Below are positions 1 to 9,724 of a stretch of 64,000 bases of DNA, piece by piece. The stretch covers positions 1,550,001-1,614,000 of the forward strand of contig NZ_CP011036.1 in NCBI RefSeq assembly GCF_002221505.1, in the 5' to 3' direction. A program made the position numbers and the translations under genes. The stretch comes from Pseudoalteromonas nigrifaciens. GTDB taxonomy: Bacteria > Pseudomonadota > Gammaproteobacteria > Enterobacterales > Alteromonadaceae. Position 1 is the first letter of the stretch, and every line of letters starts with the position of its first letter. The notes beneath the pieces are model-generated. The model saw only the letters and a program-made list of their open reading frames with translations, was not told the DNA's origin and searched no databases.

Positions 1-356
1 CTGGGTGCTAGCCCTGGTAATTGTGTTTGTGCAAAGCCAAATAAGGTAATTGCTTGCCAAGGGGAGTGATTACCCTTAATAACAAAGCCGTCTTTGTCGT
101 ACCAATTAAATTGATACTGTAAGTATTGCGACTTTTTATATTGGCTTGCTAAGGTAACTACCACGTCAGTTAATTGGTTTGTTTGACGTGTTTTTACGTC
201 ACTAATAGCTAGTTTCTCACCAAGCTCTGGGTTATCAACACGTAGTTGCTGATTAAATGTTTTATTACCTTGCTCAATTACTATACCCGATGTGTCTGGT
301 TTGCCAGCACAGGCACTGAGTATTAAAACCGCAAATAATGGCATTATGTATCTCAT
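1..356 (-). CDS. YcfL-family lipoprotein (C-terminus cut by window edge)
   Basis: I translated this frame by hand: it starts with ATG at 356 and stays open to position 1. The N-terminus is hydrophobic and ends in a lipobox, LSAC, so a lipidated, envelope-anchored protein is expected. The remaining sequence resembles the YcfL (DUF1425) family, with the LQYQFNWYDKDGF-type core. The start lies 8 nt after the stop of the next minus-strand gene, so the two form an operon. In related gammaproteobacteria such a pair is often followed by the LpoB-type activator of penicillin-binding proteins; that gene would lie outside the window. The function of YcfL itself is not established. Confidence 0.75.
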   Translation of the reverse strand, partial: MRYIMPLFAVLILSACAGKPDTSGIVIEQGNKTFNQQLRVDNPELGEKLAISDVKTRQTNQLTDVVVTLASQYKKSQYLQYQFNWYDKDGFVIKGNHSPWQAITLFGFAQTQLPGLAP

Positions 357-364
357 AATCGCTC

Positions 365-1729
365 CTAGAGTTGTACTACATGATAATTAAAGTAGTTATT
401 TATAGAGGTTAGATAAATTAAGGTTAACCTTTGCTTACTAACGGTAAAATTTATTGGCGCTTGCGTGCCTATGGTTAATGAATGCGCGCCGCTGTTTAAG
501 CTACTTCGCGCCACACTTATTTGATTTGGTAGCGTGAGCCAACTGCGTGTATCGGCTTGCTCAGAGGCTAAGTTATAAATGTTCGCAATTATATTCCCTA
601 CGTCTCCGGTGCTACGAGCCAGTTCGGCTCGTACTTTTTCTTTGGCGACTAAACGCAGTATTTGCCGCGCTATTCTGGCAGGTATTTGATCTTCTAACGT
701 TTTAGCAGCCAGTGATTCTATGTGCACTAGCGGGCTTAATACTAAGTTTTGGGCATTAATACTGATGTTATTAATGCTACGAACATAGGCGTTGTCTTTA
801 TAAACTGGCATAGCTAAGCTATAAAAACGTGCATTACCGCCAGAGGTAAAAATAGGTAAACGTAATTTAAATTCGTGTTGCTTAGGCACTAAGCCTTGTT
901 CAAATAATATAACTACTTCGCCTTGTTCAGACGGTATATTTGCTGCCTCACCAAAGCGCTTTTTAAACTCACTTAGGTCTTGATCAAAGCCTTGTTTTTT
1001 AGCAAGGCGAAGTACATCACGTTGCAAATAAATATTGTTGGGTTGTATTTCGAGTGCTTTTTTATAGTCAATGTAGGCATCATCATACTGTTTACTGCTT
1101 TGGTACAATAAAGCGGATAAATAAAAAGTATAAGCATTTTGAAAGCCATTTTTAACGTCTCGGGTAACCTTACTCATACTTGGATAATGCTGCTGCGCTT
1201 CTTTTGTAGCGGAATCTAGCGCTGCCTGATTTTGAATAAGTGCGTCTACTTGTACTTTATTAGCCCGCCTAACTTCAACTAATGCACCTTCAACATCATT
1301 TTTATATACGTAATTAAGCGCTTTATAACTATGCAGCATGCTCATTTCATAAGGGGCGGGTATATAAGTAATAGCCGAGTCGTTGGTAAATAAAGCATTA
1401 CTTTGTTCAAGCCCACTACTGAGCTGAACTTTGGCAGCCTCGCGCTTGTTTTGTACTTGTTGATAAACGTTTTCAAATTGGCTTTGCGCATCGGTTTGCA
1501 TATTAGCTAAGTCGGCAAGGCGCGCTTGCTCTAATTGATTAAGTAAGTAGCTACTGTGCATACTACTATTTTTAGCAATAAGCGACTGCGCTTGCGCTAT
1601 GTTGTTACTCTCTATTGCTTGTCTTACAGGGGATACTTGAGTCGCATAGTCATTAAATAGATCGCTAAATCCTATGGTACTACAACCACTTAAAATAAAA
1701 CAAAAACTAAATATTAAGCTACGGCGCAC
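365..1729 (-). CDS. COG3014-family TPR-like lipoprotein
   Basis: 454 aa. The N-terminus has a signal peptide ending in the lipobox LSGC (Cys about residue 16), so the mature protein is lipid-anchored in the envelope. The middle (about 195-245) looks like a tetratricopeptide unit (YLSALLYQSSKQYDDAYIDYKKALEIQP). The C-terminal half has no motif I can name. It matches the style of the COG3014 family found next to ycfL and lpoB genes in Vibrio and Shewanella, which suggests a link to cell-wall synthesis, but this rests on gene neighbourhood only. It is the first gene of an operon with the YcfL-type gene 8 nt downstream. Confidence 0.7.
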   Translation of the reverse strand: MRRSLIFSFCFILSGCSTIGFSDLFNDYATQVSPVRQAIESNNIAQAQSLIAKNSSMHSSYLLNQLEQARLADLANMQTDAQSQFENVYQQVQNKREAAKVQLSSGLEQSNALFTNDSAITYIPAPYEMSMLHSYKALNYVYKNDVEGALVEVRRANKVQVDALIQNQAALDSATKEAQQHYPSMSKVTRDVKNGFQNAYTFYLSALLYQSSKQYDDAYIDYKKALEIQPNNIYLQRDVLRLAKKQGFDQDLSEFKKRFGEAANIPSEQGEVVILFEQGLVPKQHEFKLRLPIFTSGGNARFYSLAMPVYKDNAYVRSINNISINAQNLVLSPLVHIESLAAKTLEDQIPARIARQILRLVAKEKVRAELARSTGDVGNIIANIYNLASEQADTRSWLTLPNQISVARSSLNSGAHSLTIGTQAPINFTVSKQRLTLIYLTSINNYFNYHVVQL

Positions 1730-1933
1730 TGAGCACTCCTTTAAATTTACTTAATAAGATTAACATACACTCATTAAAAAAATATGTGAAATATTGTAAA
1801 AAAGCGTAGCATAACTGCCGAGCAGTGAACGAAGCGTTAATCGTATTAATATTGTAATGTTATTATAATAACTAAATCTAAAAATCATTAAATTAGCAGT
1901 GTTAACTGTACTTATTTTAGCTAAGGATTGTTT

Positions 1934-2806
1934 TTGAAAACAACGTTGTACACTTTAAGTGCTTTAATTGCGTTTGCCGCTAACTCTTTATTGTGCAGAA
2001 TGGCGCTCGCACAAGGGTATATAGATGCATGGAACTTTACTGTTATTCGCTTACTTAGCGGGGCTGTATGTTTAGCCATTATTATGCTGCTTTATACTAA
2101 TACTACAAAACGTAACGGTACGTTTAATAGCGAAATATTAAAAGATACAGGAAGTTGGCGAAGTAGTATTAGTTTGCTTGTTTATGCATTGTGTTTTTCT
2201 ATCGCGTATATAGAGCTTGATACCGGCACTGGTGCACTTATTTTATTTTCCGCGGTACAACTTACTATGATTGGCTGGGGAATTTATAAAAAAGAGCAAT
2301 TGAGTCTATTACAATGGTTGGCATTTATAAGCGCTTTTGCCGGTTTTGTTTATTTAATGTTGCCCTCTGCAGCAATACCTTCATTATTTGGAGCGACCCT
2401 TATGGCCATTAGTGGCATAGCGTGGGGTGTGTATAGTATACGAGGCAAAGCTTGTATATCACCACTGAGAACCTCTGCATTTAACTTTATTCGCAGCTTA
2501 GTTGCTTTGCCTATATTGCTAATAATAGGTATGGGTTATATAAAAAGTATCCGCATAGAAGGAGTGTTACTTGCATGTGCCAGTGGCGCAATAGCTTCAG
2601 GTATTGGTTACAGTATTTGGTATACGGCAATGCCAAAATTAAAAAGCACCCAAGCAGCAGTGGTGCAGCTATGTGTACCTGTGCTTGCTGCCATTGCGGG
2701 CGTGGTGTTTTTATCTGAGCAGTTAACCGTGCAATTTATAGTTGCCAGCAGTGTTATTTTGGGGGCAGTGCTGGTATTTACGCTCAATAAAAAACAGCCC
2801 TGTTAA
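1934..2806 (+). CDS. DMT/EamA-family inner-membrane transporter
   Basis: About 290 aa with roughly ten hydrophobic segments in two repeated halves, as in drug/metabolite transporters of the EamA type. The substrate cannot be told from sequence. The frame opens at TTG 1928, but the Shine-Dalgarno-like AAGGA (1923-1927) touches that codon. The next TTG at 1934 has a 6-nt spacer and gives a better start (MKTTLYTLSALIAF). The gene runs convergently into the M15 peptidase gene, and the two stop codons overlap in the sequence TTAA, inside a hairpin at 2796-2814. Confidence 0.8.
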   Translation: MKTTLYTLSALIAFAANSLLCRMALAQGYIDAWNFTVIRLLSGAVCLAIIMLLYTNTTKRNGTFNSEILKDTGSWRSSISLLVYALCFSIAYIELDTGTGALILFSAVQLTMIGWGIYKKEQLSLLQWLAFISAFAGFVYLMLPSAAIPSLFGATLMAISGIAWGVYSIRGKACISPLRTSAFNFIRSLVALPILLIIGMGYIKSIRIEGVLLACASGAIASGIGYSIWYTAMPKLKSTQAAVVQLCVPVLAAIAGVVFLSEQLTVQFIVASSVILGAVLVFTLNKKQPC

Positions 2807-2814
2807 ACAGGGCT
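2796..2814. terminator. hairpin over two overlapping convergent stop codons
   Basis: AGCCCTGT (2796-2803) pairs with ACAGGGCT (2807-2814). The stop of the DMT gene is 2804-2806 and the stop of the minus-strand peptidase is 2803-2805, so both stops sit at the loop. A-rich sequence precedes the stem on the plus strand, which gives a U-run for minus-strand transcripts. A bidirectional terminator is the likely role. Confidence 0.6.
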
Positions 2815-3485
2815 AACGTTTATTATAAAGCGCTCATAAAGCATGGGTAAGTTGGCTAAAATAGCCTCTTTGGCTAATAGGTCACTATTACTTATACACT
2901 CATGCAGTACTTGCAGACTAAGCATATTAACCAGTAATTGCGACTGCTTAATATGGCTAATATGCCAAAGCTCGGGGGCTACACCACCTAAGTCATGCTG
3001 ATAAGGCCGATAAAACCCAAATAGTGCTAAGTTAGCATCTAGCCAGTCGCTCAGTGGAGCAAATGGGCCGCTTTGTTGATATTCATCGGGCGTGAGTTGC
3101 AACTGGTAATCATCACTCACTGCCGCTTTATCAAACACATCTAAATCGGTCCCTAAATGATGCCTACTTGCGCCAGGCAGTGCAGAGTAGAGCATAATGG
3201 CAATACATTTATCTATATCGCTTAAGTTATCTAATTCAACAACTTGCTGTTGTTTATTATAAACAGGGCGTGCACCTGAAAATTTAGCGTTAAAAATAGC
3301 CGCTTGGCGGTTAAAGTCACGAAAGCTGGAAGCTATTGTAAGCTCAAACCCTGCTGCTTTGGCGGCACTTTGCAGTGCTAAAAAATCATTAACGATATTG
3401 CAGTGCAAACGATGATTTTGAATTTGGGTTAAATGCGTATCACTTTGTCCTGTAATACACATTGTGGTTATTTTTTTTGAGTTCA

Positions 3486-3486
<1 letters not shown>
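2803..3486 (-). CDS. M15-family D-alanyl-D-alanine carboxypeptidase-like protein
   Basis: The frame opens further upstream (3528), but ATG 3486 overlaps the dapE stop as TAATG, so translational coupling to dapE makes it the likely start (227 aa). It carries VanY/M15 zinc-peptidase signatures: SSFRDFNRQAAIF, SRHHLGTDLDVFD with the first metal ligands, and ELWHISH with the last His. Such enzymes trim D-Ala from peptidoglycan stems. No clear signal peptide is visible, so the site of action is uncertain. It follows dapE, arsC-like and EIIA-like genes in a single minus-strand operon; DapE supplies diaminopimelate for the same wall. Confidence 0.75.
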
Positions 3487-4960
<1,474 letters not shown>

Positions 4961-4964
4961 AAAT

Positions 4965-5462
4965 CTACTTCTTTTTAATAATAGTTAATAAAGTATCGAC
5001 ACCCGCATTTACCTGCAAGTGTGAAAAGTGAAATGTACCTAGGCTGTGGCCATTGAGCAAAATTAAACTTGCTAGCATAGGTGTATCAAGTTCGCGTAAA
5101 TCAAAATAAGCAAGGCGTTGGCCTTTACTTATTTTGCTACCATTTAACTGAGCTATGTGGGTATGGGTAATGTGTTGCGAGCTCGCAATAGTTAAATTAA
5201 TCAGTACTTTTAGGCCGTTTTTAGCTTGTAAAATAAATTCGGTGCCGGCATTTTTTGCCTGCAGCAAAGTGCCGTCAAACGGGGCTAATATTTTATGGTT
5301 GCTTAGCTGTACCATAATACCTGGGCCTAATGTGCCAAAGCGAAAAAGTGGTTCGGGGTGTTCGTTAAGTGCTATTACTTTTCCTGAAAATGGGCTAGTA
5401 ATATTAATGGCATGACGAGGTAATTTATTCTGAGCTAAATAATCTATTGTTTGCGGTTTCAT
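4965..5462 (-). CDS. EIIA-Glc-like PTS protein lacking both active-site histidines
   Basis: 165 aa with the fold signature of glucose-type PTS EIIA: ITSPFSGKVIALNEHPEPLF, GPGIMVQ, KILAPFDGTL. When I align it by eye with E. coli IIA-Glc, the phosphorylated His90 falls on Asn89 (VLINLTI) and the supporting His75 on Thr74. It therefore should not carry phosphate in the normal way, and a regulatory or purely binding role is more likely. It lies between a tiny ACT-like ORF (3 nt upstream) and the arsC-like gene, in the dapE operon. No other PTS component is seen in the window. Confidence 0.75.
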   Translation of the reverse strand: MKPQTIDYLAQNKLPRHAINITSPFSGKVIALNEHPEPLFRFGTLGPGIMVQLSNHKILAPFDGTLLQAKNAGTEFILQAKNGLKVLINLTIASSQHITHTHIAQLNGSKISKGQRLAYFDLRELDTPMLASLILLNGHSLGTFHFSHLQVNAGVDTLLTIIKKK

Positions 5463-5465
5463 AAG

Positions 5466-5591
5466 TCACTCAAAAATTACGTTATAGCCATCTTTTTTCA
5501 AAGCGGTAATAGCTAAATCTACGGTGTGTTTTTTTACTAATATATAATCGGTATCGACTGTACTATGCAATTGTAATGTTTTTTTTGACAT
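5466..5591 (-). CDS. 41-aa protein resembling half of an ACT domain
   Basis: Translated by hand: ATG at 5591 and TGA ending at 5466, giving 41 aa. The segment TVDTDYILVKKHTVDLAITA has the strand-helix pattern of the C-terminal part of ACT-type domains (DYILV..., then a helix and GYNVIF). ACT domains bind small ligands, often amino acids, and pair their strands between subunits, so half a domain could dimerise. The frame ends 3 nt before the EIIA-like start, so the two are probably cotranscribed. It is too short for standard gene callers, and it could be a chance ORF. Confidence 0.5.
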   Translation of the reverse strand: MSKKTLQLHSTVDTDYILVKKHTVDLAITALKKDGYNVIFE

Positions 5592-5997
5592 TAAAAGCCC
5601 GACGAACAGCAATAACTATAAGGTTATAGTATAGATTATTAACCTTAAATTAAAGCAGTAACAGTAACTAAGCTAGTTGTGGTTACGTTAGCAAAAGTGA
5701 GGTTAATTATGTTGTCCACATTTTCTGTGGATAACTGTGGGAATTGTGGCGTATAAGTGGCTTAACGTACTGATTATAATGTTTAAAATTATTAGATTAG
5801 AAAAGATCCATTTAGCACTTAACAGCGTATGTATTAATATTGAGACAAAACCTGTTCAAACAAAAGGCCTTAAAGTATGAGTGATTTTTTACTCGTTTAG
5901 TGCGTTTTTATGAAAATTCCATATAAAATAATTTGTGTTACACTATTATGATAACAACCAATATTATTGGTAGTGTTGATATTATGTATGAGGAGTC
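5592..5997. other. intergenic region with an inverted pair of DnaA-box-like sites
   Basis: No gene is seen in these 406 bases between divergent units. TGTGGATAA at 5726-5734 is an exact DnaA-box sequence read on the minus strand. TTGTCCACA at 5712-5720 is a one-mismatch copy in the opposite orientation, 5 nt away, so the pair forms an inverted repeat. The rest is AT-rich and probably holds the promoters of the dapE operon and of yfbV. Confidence 0.5.
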
Positions 5998-6447
5998 ATG
6001 ATGCAAAAAAGTGTGATGTCGCAAGTACAAATAGGGCGTGTGTACGCTAAAAAATGGCCAATGCGAAAAGAATTAGCTCCTTTGTTTGCTGAGTTTAAAG
6101 TAATAAAGGCGACAGAGTTGGCGATTACGGTAATGCCAATATTAGCCATGCTAACGTTATTTTTTCAGTTAAATTACCTTGGCTCTGACTTTTTACCGCA
6201 AGCAATTGCAAGCGCGCTTTTTTTTATATCGCTCCCTTTACAAGGTTTGTTATGGTTAGGAAAACGAGCGCAAACCGAGTTAGAGCCTGCCATGCAACGT
6301 TGGTATAACGAGCTTTATGCTAAAATGGTGGCTAATGGCTATCAAGCACAGCGCAGCGAAAAAAAGCCCCGTTACTTGGAGCTTGAAGAATTACTTAACG
6401 ATATGTTTGATAAAATGGACAAAACGTTCACTAAAGAGCAATTTTAA
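5998..6447 (+). CDS. yfbV: UPF0208 membrane protein YfbV
   Basis: 149 aa. It aligns along its length with E. coli YfbV: KKWPMRKELAPLFAEFKVIKAT, then two membrane segments (about 38-55 and 66-84), the SLPLQGLLWLGKR motif and a soluble tail ending in LDKMDKTF-type sequence. YfbV is an inner-membrane protein that in E. coli has been linked to insulation of the Ter macrodomain. AGGAG just upstream supports ATG 5998 or the adjacent ATG 6001. It runs convergently towards rlmA, with only 13 nt between the stops. Confidence 0.9.
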   Translation: MMQKSVMSQVQIGRVYAKKWPMRKELAPLFAEFKVIKATELAITVMPILAMLTLFFQLNYLGSDFLPQAIASALFFISLPLQGLLWLGKRAQTELEPAMQRWYNELYAKMVANGYQAQRSEKKPRYLELEELLNDMFDKMDKTFTKEQF

Positions 6448-6460
6448 GCGCCTGTTGCCT

Positions 6461-7282
6461 TTATATGTGCGCAACAGCTATGCTTTTATCTCTTGTGAAT
6501 TGTGTAATATAAAACGATAAGGTGACATTATGTTCACCTTTTTCTTCGAGTGCTAGCCAGTGCTCGGGTCTGAACTTCCACGCGAATGGTGTCATCATTA
6601 TTAAGTTTTTAACGTCGCTAAAGTTTAAGGTAACTTGCTCAGTGATGAGTGTTTGCGATGTTTGTGTAAACATTGCAGGTACTTCTATTTGTGTATGTTC
6701 ATTAACACTTGAGTAAATATACTCTTTTAACTCTTTTAAATGCTGAGGTCCGGGGCTTGCCACTACGAGTGTTGAACCGGGTTTAGCAAGCCTTGCTAGT
6801 TCTTGAGTAAATAATGGTGCGAATACACTGACCAATACATCGGCAAAGTAGCTTTTAAAAGGTGCTTGGCTAATGGATGCCACGCTAAAGTGACAATTGC
6901 TGTAGCGTTTTGCCGCATATTTTACCGCCGCCTTCGATATATCAACCCCGTACACAGTAGCTTGGGTATTACTAGCTAAAGCTTGGGTATAAAATCCTTC
7001 ACCACACCCTAAGTCAATAATATTATTAGCTGCTATATTACTAATAATTTGGCCAAGTTCGTGCTGTAAAAAGGCATAATAGTTGCGCTCTAAAAAAGCG
7101 CGCCTAGCTTGCACCATTTCTAATGAGTCACCAGGTTGTTTTGAGTTTTTTTGCTGTACAGGCAATAAATTTACATAGCCTTCTTTTGCAAAGTCAAAAC
7201 TATGGTTGTTTTCACAGCGAAGCATATTAGCTGTTTTTATTAGTAAGTTGCTACACAGTGGGCAGCTATATTCAAGACTCAT
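6461..7282 (-). CDS. rlmA: 23S rRNA (guanine-N1)-methyltransferase RlmA
   Basis: 273 aa. The N-terminal zinc finger is Cys7-Cys10-Cys23-His27 (SCPLCSN...RCENNHSFDFAKEGYVNLL), as in RlmA. A Rossmann-type SAM site follows (IIDLGCGEGFYT, about residue 88). The enzyme methylates a guanine in helix 35 of 23S rRNA (G745 in E. coli) in the cytoplasm. Its start overlaps the stop of the upstream membrane-protein gene by 4 nt, so it is probably the last gene of an xthA-permease-rlmA operon. Confidence 0.9.
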   Translation of the reverse strand: MSLEYSCPLCSNLLIKTANMLRCENNHSFDFAKEGYVNLLPVQQKNSKQPGDSLEMVQARRAFLERNYYAFLQHELGQIISNIAANNIIDLGCGEGFYTQALASNTQATVYGVDISKAAVKYAAKRYSNCHFSVASISQAPFKSYFADVLVSVFAPLFTQELARLAKPGSTLVVASPGPQHLKELKEYIYSSVNEHTQIEVPAMFTQTSQTLITEQVTLNFSDVKNLIMMTPFAWKFRPEHWLALEEKGEHNVTLSFYITQFTRDKSIAVAHI

Positions 7283-7926
7283 GAGCCTAGGTAGTCCTTA
7301 TCGTAAAAAGTTTTTACCCAATGTGGGCGATAAGTGATCATAATTGTAATAGCCATACCGTTTAACATGGCTTCTGGCAGCCAAATAATAGCGCTTAAGT
7401 AAACGTAATTATCTGCTAATTGTTGCCAGCTATATTGACCAATAGCAAGATAAAATAATGCCCCTAAAGCTATTTTTATACAGGCGATAAACCCAGCCGT
7501 AATAAACGCACATACAAATATATAAACAAAAAAGTGGCGCGGTAAATACTGATAACTAACAATAAAAGCCAAGTAGCTCAATAAAATAGGAATAAATGCG
7601 CCAATAAGCAATTGCATTGGCAGTAACTCAAACTCAATTAAACCAAATGCGGCTAATAGCGCCGTTGCCAGAACACTACTTAAAATAGTTAAACGCCAAC
7701 CGAGTATAAGTGTAGCTGCAGTAATACCTAAAATATGTAAATCAAGGCCCGTTAAAATACCAGCTTTAATGCGCCATAAAACAGCAAACACCAACGCACA
7801 TGCAAGTACTCCTGTTTGGCGTATGGGTACATTGTAGAGTGCTTTATAGGTCGCTTTATCAATACTAAATAAGCTTATAGCGATTACAAGGGCCCAAAGT
7901 AGCCCTTGCATTGGGAGGCTAAGCAT
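7279..7926 (-). CDS. CbiM-like energy-coupling-factor permease
   Basis: About 215 aa, with six to seven hydrophobic segments. The pattern (GILTGLDLHILGITAATLILGW..., late WLPEAMLNGMAIT) is that of energy-coupling factor ABC permease-like proteins, which serve metal or vitamin uptake elsewhere. No partner ATPase is nearby and no N-terminal metal-binding His motif is visible, so the substrate is unknown. The frame extends to 7983, but that would overlap xthA by 53 nt. ATG 7926 lies 4 nt after the xthA stop and gives a membrane segment at once (MLSLPMQGLLWAL). I prefer it, though the ribosome site is weak. Confidence 0.65.
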   Translation of the reverse strand: MLSLPMQGLLWALVIAISLFSIDKATYKALYNVPIRQTGVLACALVFAVLWRIKAGILTGLDLHILGITAATLILGWRLTILSSVLATALLAAFGLIEFELLPMQLLIGAFIPILLSYLAFIVSYQYLPRHFFVYIFVCAFITAGFIACIKIALGALFYLAIGQYSWQQLADNYVYLSAIIWLPEAMLNGMAITIMITYRPHWVKTFYDKDYLGS

Positions 7927-7930
7927 AGGG

Positions 7931-8737
7931 TTATTTAAATTCAGACCAAATAGGGGCATGATCCGATGGCTTTTCGATGCCACGTAATTCGTAATCTATA
8001 CCTGTGTCTATACAACGCGCGGCTAGCTCATGTGTTGCAAGTACAACATCAATTCGTAGGCCACGGTTATCTAAAAACCCTTTTGAGCGGTAGTCAAACC
8101 ACGAGTATTGATCGCTGGTTTCTGGGTTTTGCTCTCTAAAGGTGTCTTTAAAGCCCCAATTAAGTAATGTTGCCAGCCATTCACGCTCTATCGGTTGAAA
8201 AGAACATTTACCGGTTTTTAACCAACGTTTAGCATTTACTTCGCCAATACCTATATCTAGGTTGGTAGGTGAAATATTAATATCGCCCATTACAATCACG
8301 TCTTCATCAGGGGTATGATTTGTTTGCAGGTGGGTCATTAAATCTTTATAAAACTGACGTTTATACGGGAACTTGGTTTCGTGATTAATGTTTTCACCTT
8401 GCGGGAAATAACCATTCATTACCGTTAAATCACGGCCATTGTCTTGCTCTACGGTAACACTGATCATGCGCTTTTGTGACTCTTCAGTATCAGTGGCAAA
8501 GCCTTTAAATACCGATTTAGGTTCTTTTTTGCATAACATAGCTACGCCGTAATGGGCTTTTTGGCCATGATAATAAACGTGATATCCCATTTTTTGTACA
8601 TCTTCTAGTGGGAACGCTTCGTCATGAACTTTAATTTCTTGTAGGCCAATAATATCGGGTTGATGTTTGTCGATAATAGCTTGTAATTGATGAAGACGCG
8701 CACGCAGACCATTGATATTGAAAGAAATCACTTTCAT
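7931..8737 (-). CDS. xthA: exodeoxyribonuclease III (AP endonuclease)
   Basis: 268 aa, normal for XthA. It is an Mg-dependent 3'-5' exonuclease and AP endonuclease of base-excision repair. Motifs of the exonuclease-endonuclease-phosphatase fold are complete: [26 protein letters not shown] with Glu34, [26 protein letters not shown] and the C-terminal SDHAPIW with the catalytic His. It is the first gene of a minus-strand group with the permease-like and rlmA genes. Confidence 0.95.
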   Translation of the reverse strand: MKVISFNINGLRARLHQLQAIIDKHQPDIIGLQEIKVHDEAFPLEDVQKMGYHVYYHGQKAHYGVAMLCKKEPKSVFKGFATDTEESQKRMISVTVEQDNGRDLTVMNGYFPQGENINHETKFPYKRQFYKDLMTHLQTNHTPDEDVIVMGDINISPTNLDIGIGEVNAKRWLKTGKCSFQPIEREWLATLLNWGFKDTFREQNPETSDQYSWFDYRSKGFLDNRGLRIDVVLATHELAARCIDTGIDYELRGIEKPSDHAPIWSEFK

Positions 8738-9050
8738 AGCATATACCTTAAAATTGGTTCTATATAATGCGTTAAATTATATCAGTAAATACACTTACAT
8801 AACACGCCCGAAACAAGGAAGTTATTGGCTGAACTTTTAAGTGTAAAAACACTCGCTGTAATGTCCGGTATTACACCAATATTTTTGCAAAAATTACAAG
8901 GCATGAAGCAAAGCTTTCATTACTATAATGTATTACGTTAGTTTTTTACTTATATTTTAGTTGTAACTAATTGATTTTAAGGGGTTAGTGTTTTTGGCAT
9001 TTAACTTGTATTAGTTAAAGTGACATTAATTAACTACAAGGATACGTCTT
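8738..9050. other. intergenic region with two small inverted repeats
   Basis: No gene is visible. AGTGT(aaaa)ACACT lies at about 8840-8853. TGTAAT and ATTACA (8857-8862 and 8870-8875) form a 19-bp palindrome-like element that could be a regulator site; I cannot assign it. The promoters of xthA and of the EF-hand gene should be here. Confidence 0.35.
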
Positions 9051-9572
9051 ATGAAAAAGTTAACATTAGCCTCTACTATTTTAGCAACGTTAAGCTTAGC
9101 AGCTTGTGCATCTAACCAAGGGTTAGATAAAATTGATAGTGACTTTGCAAGTTTAGATAACGATAGTGATGGTTTTATTTCGAAAGTTGAAGCCGATGAC
9201 GATAATATTTGGCAACACTTTTCAAATATTGATACCAATATGGATAATCAAATAAGTCGCAATGAATTTAATGCGTACATGCAATTAAATACCGGAAAAG
9301 TTGCCACAGACAGTGAAGTAAGCGAATCAGCATTTAAAGCGGATATTACTAAATTTGATAAAATACAAAGCAGTTTCTCGAGTTTAGATAACGATAAAAG
9401 TGGCTATATTTCGGTAGAAGAAGCAGACGATGATGATATTTCAAATCACTTTGGCTATATGGATGTAAATAAAGACAAGCGTGTTAGCAAACGTGAATTT
9501 GTAACTTACATAAAAAAATATGGCAATGCAGTCGCTGAAGACGACGCACTTAAAAGCGCCAATAACAGCTAA
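9051..9572 (+). CDS. four-EF-hand calcium-binding lipoprotein
   Basis: 173 aa. The N-terminal signal ends in a lipobox (LAAC, Cys19), so it is probably anchored in the envelope. Four EF-hand loops can be read: DNDSDGFISKVE, DTNMDNQISRNE, DNDKSGYISVEE and DVNKDKRVSKRE, each with Asp at position 1 and Glu at position 12. They form two pairs separated by about 50 residues, which suggests duplication. Calcium sensing or buffering at the cell surface is the likely role. No partner is evident nearby. A strong terminator follows. Confidence 0.85.
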   Translation: MKKLTLASTILATLSLAACASNQGLDKIDSDFASLDNDSDGFISKVEADDDNIWQHFSNIDTNMDNQISRNEFNAYMQLNTGKVATDSEVSESAFKADITKFDKIQSSFSSLDNDKSGYISVEEADDDDISNHFGYMDVNKDKRVSKREFVTYIKKYGNAVAEDDALKSANNS

Positions 9573-9600
9573 GCACACCATTTTAAAGTGTGAGGAAGGA

Positions 9601-9626
9601 GCCAGTGCTGTGCACTGGCTTTTTTT
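9601..9626 (+). terminator. rho-independent terminator of the EF-hand gene
   Basis: GCCAGTGC (9601-9608) pairs with GCACTGGC (9612-9619) across a 3-nt loop, followed by seven T. Confidence 0.9.
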
Positions 9627-9724
9627 GTGGCTTTGATTTACTAAATTGCTCGATATGTTTTCCTACTTTGCTGTAGTTCTGGCATAATAGTTGGCTGTGT
9701 GTGTTTATTAGTTTAAGAGCGTTT

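Noticed and set aside
8857..8875. TGTAAT...ATTACA palindrome considered as a HexR site
   Set aside because: HexR sites are shorter and differently spaced, and neither neighbour (xthA, EF-hand lipoprotein) is a sugar gene.
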